Source: Bifidobacterium biavatii DSM 23969 (GTDB lineage Bacteria; Actinomycetota; Actinomycetes; Actinomycetales; Bifidobacteriaceae). Taken from it: a stretch of DNA of 64,000 nt. Shown here piece by piece: positions 57,607 through 64,000 of this stretch. Location: the NCBI RefSeq assembly GCF_000741165.1, contig NZ_JGYN01000020.1, forward strand, positions 31,986-95,985, given 5' to 3'. Below the pieces are notes generated by a model that was not told the DNA's origin, did not search any database, and saw nothing but the letters and a program-made list of their open reading frames with translations. The position numbers and the translations under genes are program-made. Position 1 is the first letter of the stretch, and each line of letters begins with the position of its first letter.

Positions 57607-58539
57607 ATGAGCGGCATGGACGATGCGTTGACCACGGTGACGCTGAAGGTGAACAGGTTCACGCCGCGTCCGGAACGCGACCGCGGAGCGCGCGGAGGCT
57701 CCCCGTTCGCAAAGAAAAGCGGCTCCCCGTTCGGCGGCAGTTCGTCGCGCAACCGTCGCCCCCACGGCAAGCAGTGGGTGCAGGAGTACACGCTGCGGGT
57801 CCGTCCCGAGGACACGGTGCTCGACTGCCTGCTGACGGTCAAGCGCACGGTGGATCCGACGCTGGCGTTCCGCTATTCGTGCGGTCATGGCATGTGCGGT
57901 TCGGACGCGGTGTCGATCAACGGCACGCCGACGCTGCTGTGCACAGCCACCGTCGCCGATTGGGCCGTACGACCGAATCCGCTCGCCCAAGCCGACGACG
58001 AGGGATTCCGCCATACCGGCGATGCGGATGACGCTGCGGCGAATGCTCACGAGGACGATTCCGGGCTCGGCGTGATCGAGCTCGCTCCCCTGCCCGGATT
58101 CCCTGTGCAGCGTGATCTGATCGCCGACATCGACCCGATGCTCGACCAGATTCGCAAGCTCAAGCCGTATCTGCAGGCCGACGGCGTGCTCGCCACCACC
58201 AGCGAAGGCAAGGTGGACGTGTTCGAATACCTGCAGAATCCGCAGCAGCTTGCCAAATACGAAATGCTCACGAACTGCATCGCCTGCGGCGTGTGCGAAG
58301 GCAGCTGCCCTGTGTTCGCCGGCGGCGATGCGTTCATCGGCCCGGCCGCGCTGATCGCGGCGTCCCGGTTCGTCAATGATTCGCGGGATACGGCGACCGC
58401 ATCACGTCTCGACGCAATCGACACGGCGGATGGCGTGGCCGCCTGTCAGTCGGTGCGCGCATGCTCGCGGCAGTGCCCGCGCGGCATTGACGTCGGCGAG
58501 GAGATGTGGCAGATCGTCGCTCGGGTGAAGGAACGCTGA
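57607..58539 (+). CDS. sdhB: succinate dehydrogenase / fumarate reductase iron-sulfur subunit
   Basis: A 310-residue electron-transfer subunit. The [2Fe-2S] site is C92, C97, D100, C112, with Asp as third ligand as in E. coli SdhB. The [4Fe-4S]/[3Fe-4S] Cys are C224, C227, C230, C234, C280, C286 and C290. Residues 21-56 are a basic Gly/Ser/Arg-rich insert not usual in the family. ATG 57607 follows GGGAGG. It pairs with sdhA upstream. Confidence 0.92.
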   Translation: MSGMDDALTTVTLKVNRFTPRPERDRGARGGSPFAKKSGSPFGGSSSRNRRPHGKQWVQEYTLRVRPEDTVLDCLLTVKRTVDPTLAFRYSCGHGMCGSDAVSINGTPTLLCTATVADWAVRPNPLAQADDEGFRHTGDADDAAANAHEDDSGLGVIELAPLPGFPVQRDLIADIDPMLDQIRKLKPYLQADGVLATTSEGKVDVFEYLQNPQQLAKYEMLTNCIACGVCEGSCPVFAGGDAFIGPAALIAASRFVNDSRDTATASRLDAIDTADGVAACQSVRACSRQCPRGIDVGEEMWQIVARVKER

Positions 58540-58584
58540 TCACGCCCGTTCGACGTGATTCGTTGCTCGTTACAGTAGGTGGTT

Positions 58585-59256
58585 ATGGACAGGACATCGT
58601 ATACGAATCTCGCCAAGGCTTGGGAGTTCGCGGAGGATCATGCGTTCACCCTGCAGCCGGAGGCGCTGGCTTCGGCCCGCGTACAGGCCGAGGAGGCGGG
58701 GTTCCCGCAGAGTTCGGCGGCTCAGGCCGCATGGCTGGCGATGCTGGTGAAGCTCACCGGCGCCACGTCAGTGATTTCGGTGGGCACCGGTTCCGTGGTG
58801 GAAACCCTGCAGCTGGTCAACGGACTCGGCAATGCCGGCCAGTTGACCGCCGTCGACTCGTCCGCGCAGGGCATTGCGCTGCTGCGCTCGCTGTTCGGCA
58901 AACTGTCCGATCGGACCGCGACCCGTCTGCGCGCGGTCAATGCGCCTGCCGGCGTGTTTTTGCCGCGGTTGAACGGCGCCGATTATGATCTGATCGTTGT
59001 CTCCGGAGACGTGGAGAACTACGCGTCCACGTTCGAGCAGGCGCCGCGACTGCTGCGCGGTCATGGCGTGGTCGCGTTCACCGACGTGTTCGCGCTGGAG
59101 ACGCCGAACGCGAACGGCGGCCTGCTCAATCCGGCAGATCGTGGGCCCAAGGCCGTTGCCATGCGCGAATTCATTTCGCTGGTTGAATCGGACGAACAGT
59201 TCGACTCGTCGCTGACTCCGACCGGCACTGGACTGCTCGTCGCGGTCAAGCGCTGA
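58585..59256 (+). CDS. class I SAM methyltransferase (O-MT-like)
   Basis: A 223-residue methyltransferase of the O-methyltransferase type. SAM-binding motif I reads VISVGTGSVVETLQL, followed by the acidic TAVDSS and an IVVSGDVE strand; an N-terminal helix bundle precedes it. Target unknown; small-molecule or catechol-type O-methylation is typical of the family. The frame also allows GTG 58579. It lies 45 bases after sdhB. Confidence 0.85.
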   Translation: MDRTSYTNLAKAWEFAEDHAFTLQPEALASARVQAEEAGFPQSSAAQAAWLAMLVKLTGATSVISVGTGSVVETLQLVNGLGNAGQLTAVDSSAQGIALLRSLFGKLSDRTATRLRAVNAPAGVFLPRLNGADYDLIVVSGDVENYASTFEQAPRLLRGHGVVAFTDVFALETPNANGGLLNPADRGPKAVAMREFISLVESDEQFDSSLTPTGTGLLVAVKR

Positions 59257-59288
59257 CGGTTTCCACGTCTTCAAAGTACTTTGCTGTC

Positions 59289-59330
59289 CGAGGCGGTCTC
59301 ATCGGTTTTCCACACGATGAGACCGCCTCG
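59289..59330. terminator. 16-bp perfect hairpin between convergent genes
   Basis: CGAGGCGGTCTCATCG (59289-59304) and CGATGAGACCGCCTCG (59315-59330), 10-base loop. No T-run. It probably ends both the methyltransferase and the LOG-like transcripts. Confidence 0.75.
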
Positions 59331-59375
59331 TCGCATTATCAGCACACACTCTGCGTAATCGCTGCGTAATTACCG

Positions 59376-60191
59376 TCACACGCCGCTGGTGGCGATGAGG
59401 GCGGCTTCGTCCGCGTCGTCGGTGACGCGCACGAGATCAGGGTCGAGCGGCGAGATCATGCCATGATCCATCACTGGACCGTTCAGCCAGTCGAACAGGC
59501 CCTGCCAATAGGCGGAACCGTAGAGCACCACCGGCATTTTCGTGGCCTTGTGGGTTTGCACGAGGGTGAGCAGCTCGAACATTTCGTCGAGCGTGCCGAA
59601 ACCGCCCGGGCAGACGATCACGCCGGACGAATACTTGCAAAACATGGTTTTGCGCACAAAGAAGTAGCGGAAGCTCAAGCCAAGATTCACGTAGCCGTTG
59701 AGTCCCTGTTCGCGAGGCAGTTCGATGCCGAGGCCAACCGATTTGCCGCCCGCTTCGGCCGCTCCTCTGTTGGCCGCCTCCATGATGCCGGGACCGCCTC
59801 CGGTAATGACGGCGATGCCCCGTTCGGCGATGAGCCGGCCCATGCGCCGCGCCGCCTGATATGCAGGTTCGTCCGGCTTGGTGCGGGCCGAGCCGAACAC
59901 GCCGACTGCCGGGCCCAGATCGGCGAGCGTGTCGAAGCCTTCGACGAATTCGGATTGGATGCGCAGCACGCGCCACGGGTCCATGTCGAGCCAATCGTGG
60001 TCGTGGTCGTCGCTGAGCAGTCGTGCGGCGCTGCTGTCAGAGGGGATCATGTTGCCGCGCATGATGGCCGGGCCGCTCTGATAGGTCATGCCGAGCGGAG
60101 ACGCCCCGTGATGCCCGCTCGGCGCGGCGGCGGTACTCGCCCAGTTGAGGGTTTCGCTATCGTCCACGTGATCGTGTTCAGTGCTGGCCAT
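59376..60191 (-). CDS. LOG/TIGR00730-family Rossmann protein
   Basis: A 271-residue protein of the lysine-decarboxylase-like LOG family. Motifs GGGPGIMEAANRGA and PGGFGTLDEMFE are intact. Some members release cytokinin-like bases or hydrolyse nucleoside monophosphates; the activity here is unknown. A 75-residue His/Asp-rich N-terminus precedes the core. AAGGAG is before ATG 60191. The first 14 bases overlap the nhaA end. Confidence 0.88.
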   Translation of the reverse strand: MASTEHDHVDDSETLNWASTAAAPSGHHGASPLGMTYQSGPAIMRGNMIPSDSSAARLLSDDHDHDWLDMDPWRVLRIQSEFVEGFDTLADLGPAVGVFGSARTKPDEPAYQAARRMGRLIAERGIAVITGGGPGIMEAANRGAAEAGGKSVGLGIELPREQGLNGYVNLGLSFRYFFVRKTMFCKYSSGVIVCPGGFGTLDEMFELLTLVQTHKATKMPVVLYGSAYWQGLFDWLNGPVMDHGMISPLDPDLVRVTDDADEAALIATSGV

Positions 60192-61443
60192 GATGCTCCT
60201 TCCAATGCCGTGATTGATGACTGAGCAGAATACCCGACAGCGTCGCCGCCACCAACGACCCAACGAGCACGCCGAAGCGCGCTTCCGCGGAGAGCTCCGC
60301 GTTCGCATAGGCGAGGGACGCGATGAGGAACGATACGGTGAATCCGATGCCGCAGGCGCAGGCGGCGGGAATCATGTCGCGCACGCGCAATCCCCTCGCC
60401 ATGTTCAGCCCGGCCACATGGGTGGAAATCCATGCCGTGGCGAGAATGCCGAGCGGCTTGCCCACGACCAGCGCGACGATCAGCGCGATGACCAGCGGCG
60501 AGAGCAGCAGCATGGGGCTAAGCGATTCGAAATGCACGCCCGTGGCGAACAGGGCGAATACCGGCAGCGCCAGCAGAGCGGAAAACGGCTGCAGTTTGCC
60601 GGCGTAACGCTCGGCACGGGGAGTGTCCTCCCCGAACATCTCACGGGACGGGGTGAGCAGGCCGACCAGCACGCCGGCGAGCGTCGGGTGCACGCCAGCC
60701 TCGAACATCATCACCCATGCGAGGACGCCAACGATGCCGACCGCGATCCACGGCACGCGTTTCAGCCGCACCAGCAGGTACCAGACGGCAGCGCAGGCGG
60801 CGATGCCAATGAACCAGTACCACGCGTTGAGCGATGTGAAGAACACGGCGATGAGGATGATCGCCAGCAGGTCGTCAACGGTGGCGAGCGTCATCAGGAA
60901 CGCGCGGATGGAACCAGGTAATCCTTTGGCGAACAAGGCCAGCACGGCGAGCGAGAACGCGATGTCCGTGGCGGTGGGCACGGCCCAGCCGTGTGCCATT
61001 TCGCCGAACGGGATGGAGCTGCCCGTAGTGGTGAGCACGAGGCTGCCCATCTCCCCCGGGCCGAACCGGGAGAACAGCGCGATGACGGCGGTGAACAGCA
61101 CCGGCGGCATGATCATGCCGCCGACCGCGCACAGCATGGGCACGGCGGCCGCCTTGGGATTGGCAAGCGAGCCGGTGGTGAGCTCCTGCTTGAGATCAAG
61201 GCCGACAGTCAGGAAGAAAATGGTGAGCAGGCCATCCTGCGCCCAGTGGCCGATGGGCAGGTCGATATTGGTGTGCGGCACCGCGACGTGTGTTTCCGCG
61301 ACCGTTTCGAACAGGTGCGCTGTGGCCGGCAGGTTCGCGAGCACAAGTCCGAGCAGCGCGAATCCAAGCATGATGAGACCGGACAGCCGGTCAGAGGCTG
61401 CGATGCGGCGCATCGTCGCCCATACTCCATGATTGCTGGCCAT
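60178..61443 (-). CDS. nhaA: Na+/H+ antiporter NhaA
   Basis: A 421-residue membrane protein that exports Na+ in exchange for protons. About twelve helices; the functional Asp pair is in LATVDDLLAI, and FFLTVGLDLKQEL and TATDIAFSLAVL are family marks. I chose ATG 61443 behind GGAGGC. It ends 14 bases inside the LOG-like gene, so the two are coupled. Confidence 0.95.
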   Translation of the reverse strand: MASNHGVWATMRRIAASDRLSGLIMLGFALLGLVLANLPATAHLFETVAETHVAVPHTNIDLPIGHWAQDGLLTIFFLTVGLDLKQELTTGSLANPKAAAVPMLCAVGGMIMPPVLFTAVIALFSRFGPGEMGSLVLTTTGSSIPFGEMAHGWAVPTATDIAFSLAVLALFAKGLPGSIRAFLMTLATVDDLLAIILIAVFFTSLNAWYWFIGIAACAAVWYLLVRLKRVPWIAVGIVGVLAWVMMFEAGVHPTLAGVLVGLLTPSREMFGEDTPRAERYAGKLQPFSALLALPVFALFATGVHFESLSPMLLLSPLVIALIVALVVGKPLGILATAWISTHVAGLNMARGLRVRDMIPAACACGIGFTVSFLIASLAYANAELSAEARFGVLVGSLVAATLSGILLSHQSRHWKEHHGQH

Positions 61444-61576
61444 GTTGCCTCCGTGGTCTGCGCCGCGTAACGGATCGTCGCGGGGTGTGCGGTATATCTG
61501 CCATCCATCATACCGAACATATGTTCGCATGTTCAGCCGGAGGCGCAAGCGTCTCACCAGCATGCCCGGATATTGG

Positions 61577-61610
61577 AAAAGCCCTTGGGAGCATTCGCTC
61601 GCAAGGGCTC
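61577..61610 (-). terminator. terminator of the tRNA-Arg pair
   Basis: AGCCCTTG (61580-61587) pairs with CAAGGGCT (61602-61609), with inner GAGC-attc-GCTC; on the minus strand TTTTCC follows. Confidence 0.8.
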
Positions 61611-61613
61611 ATG

Positions 61614-61687
61614 TGCGCCAGACAGGATTCGAACCTGCGACCTGCTGATCCGTAGTCAGCTGCTCTAATCCGCTGGGCTACTGGCGC
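61614..61687 (-). tRNA. tRNA-Arg (ACG), copy 1
   Basis: 74 nt; acceptor GCGCCAG/CTGGCGC, anticodon stem GCTGA/TCAGC, loop CTACGGA (ACG). Confidence 0.96.
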
Positions 61688-61721
61688 AACACCACTCTTT
61701 TACCTCTTGTGGCCAGAGGCG

Positions 61722-61795
61722 TGCGCCAGACAGGATTCGAACCTGCGACCTGCTGATCCGTAGTCAGCTGCTCTAATCCGCTGGGCTACTGGCGC
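61722..61795 (-). tRNA. tRNA-Arg (ACG), copy 2
   Basis: An identical 74-nt copy, 34 bases upstream in transcription order. Two identical genes in tandem increase dosage. Confidence 0.96.
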
Positions 61796-61943
61796 ATGTT
61801 GTCTTGTTTTTGGCAACTCGAAGAGGATACAACAGCATCAGGCATGACGCAAATGGGCGTGTCGCGCCGGTCGCGCAATCCGACGATTGTACGCAACCGG
61901 CAGAATTCCGCGGAAACGGAACAGAACGTCCACGACGCATCCA

Positions 61944-63272
<1,329 letters not shown>

Positions 63273-63331
63273 GTCGCTCTCCTGTCGCGCTCTGATCTTT
63301 TCGGTTGCGCCGCATACCGCGTCGCATACGA

Positions 63332-63366
63332 AGATACCCTCGGCCGGAACCCGGCTGAGGGTATCT
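63332..63366. terminator. hairpin between clpP and clpX
   Basis: AGATACCCTC (63332-63341) pairs with GAGGGTATCT (63357-63366); inner GCCGG/CCGGC extends it. No U-run. It could partly end clpP transcripts or stabilise them. Confidence 0.5.
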
Positions 63367-63377
63367 CATGACGGAAC

Positions 63378-64000
63378 TCACGAACGGTGCTCGAGCACCT
63401 CATCGACGATGCCGTACGCCTTGGCCTCCTGAGCGGTCAAGAACGTGTCGACCTCGATGTCCTTGCGGATCTTCTCGATGTCCTGTCCGGTGTGCTTGGC
63501 AAGCGTGTCCTCCAGCCATGCGCGCATGCGCAGCATCTCCTTGGCCTGGATTTCGATTTCGGTGGCCTTGCCGAAGCCCTGGTCAATGGCTGGCTGGTGG
63601 ATGAGCACTCGCGCGTTCGGCAGGATCAGGCGCTTGCCTTTGGCACCGGCGGCAAGCAGGATCGCAGCGGCGGACGCGGCCTGGCCGAGGCACACGGTCT
63701 GCACGTCGGGCTTGATGTACTGCATGGTGTCGTAGATCGCGGTCATCGCGGTCATGGAACCGCCGGGCGAATTGATGTACATCATCACGTCGCGGTTCGG
63801 GTCCATGCTTTCGAGCACGAGCAGCTGGGCCATGATGTCGTCGGCCGACGTGTCATCCACCTGCACGCCCATGAAAATGATGCGGTCCTCGAACAGCTTG
63901 GTGTACGGATCCTGCGTCTTCATGCCGTACGGCGTCTTCTCGCTGAACTGCGGCAGGATGTAGCGGTCCTGCGGCACGGCGGCGGCCACGCGACCTGCGA
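63378..64000 (-). CDS. clpP: ClpP protease subunit, 5' end cut by window
   Basis: The frame is still open at the right edge, so the N-terminus lies beyond the window; a GTG at 63989 is an inner candidate. The visible part holds the catalytic triad: Ser in GQAASAAA, His in RVLIHQP and the Asp near DIEVDTFL. INSPGGSMTA is the family signature. Actinobacteria usually carry two clpP genes in tandem upstream of clpX; this is the one next to clpX, and the second would lie to the right. Confidence 0.95.
   Translation of the reverse strand, partial: AGRVAAAVPQDRYILPQFSEKTPYGMKTQDPYTKLFEDRIIFMGVQVDDTSADDIMAQLLVLESMDPNRDVMMYINSPGGSMTAMTAIYDTMQYIKPDVQTVCLGQAASAAAILLAAGAKGKRLILPNARVLIHQPAIDQGFGKATEIEIQAKEMLRMRAWLEDTLAKHTGQDIEKIRKDIEVDTFLTAQEAKAYGIVDEVLEHRS

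Overview
The window reads as chromosomal DNA of a high-G+C actinobacterium, most likely a Bifidobacterium. The main pointers are a cytidylate kinase fused to the GTPase Der, adjacent highly biased transketolase and transaldolase genes (the carbon rearrangement steps of the fructose-6-phosphate shunt), a sucCD-perM-purH cluster, a CIRCE-controlled hrcA-dnaJ pair, an actinobacterial LexA box before ruvAB, and GuaB3, Rv3235-like and DUF3017 proteins. I cannot name the species from the sequence alone.

Layout. Bases 1-6400 are the right end of a prophage or other integrative element: a nuclease cut by the left edge, a putative DNA-binding protein, a helicase-primase fusion, and a chain of overlapping small Cys/His-rich proteins. 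A convergent tautomerase gene follows. The element abuts a tRNA-Pro gene. A 50-bp perfect repeat of its 5' part lies 199 bp further on, and TTGTGTCC repeats sit on both sides of the tRNA, so this looks like an attachment region. From 6.8 kb on the DNA is core chromosome. 6.9-9.9 kb holds cmk-der and an rluB-type pseudouridine synthase. 10-21 kb holds an aquaporin and then a long minus-strand series (yebC, ruvC, ruvAB, yajC, apt, sucCD, perM, purH, DUF3017). 21-24 kb holds thrS and six tRNA genes. 24-27 kb holds a PAC2 protein, uppP and a fructosamine-kinase-like gene. 27-29.4 kb is hrcA-dnaJ. 29.7-33 kb is tkt and tal. 33-36 kb holds two transporters. 36-44.4 kb is a translation and envelope block (rpsB, tsf, a hydrolase, pyrH, frr, cdsA, rlmN, then def and fadD upstream). 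46-58.5 kb holds guaB3, icd, a solute-binding lipoprotein, yraN-comM-dprA and sdhAB. 58.6-64 kb holds a methyltransferase, a LOG-like protein, nhaA, two tRNA-Arg genes and clpX-clpP, the last cut by the right edge.

How the genes fit together. Most of the window serves translation, RNA modification, DNA repair, protein quality control and central carbon metabolism. The TCA genes present (icd, sucCD, sdhAB) suit a branched, biosynthetic pathway; sdhAB has no membrane anchor genes beside it. Visible regulation includes a LexA box before ruvA, CIRCE before hrcA, a DnaA-box cluster before yraN-comM-dprA, candidate RNA structures before rpsB and between rpsB and tsf, and strong hairpins at most convergent gene junctions.

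The least ordinary parts are the permuted helicase-primase, the repeated CxCG-x11-H fingers in neighbouring element genes, the duplicated tRNA-Pro attachment region, and a tRNA-Gly copy that lacks the conserved T55. No CRISPR array, rRNA, insertion sequence or recognisable riboswitch was seen.
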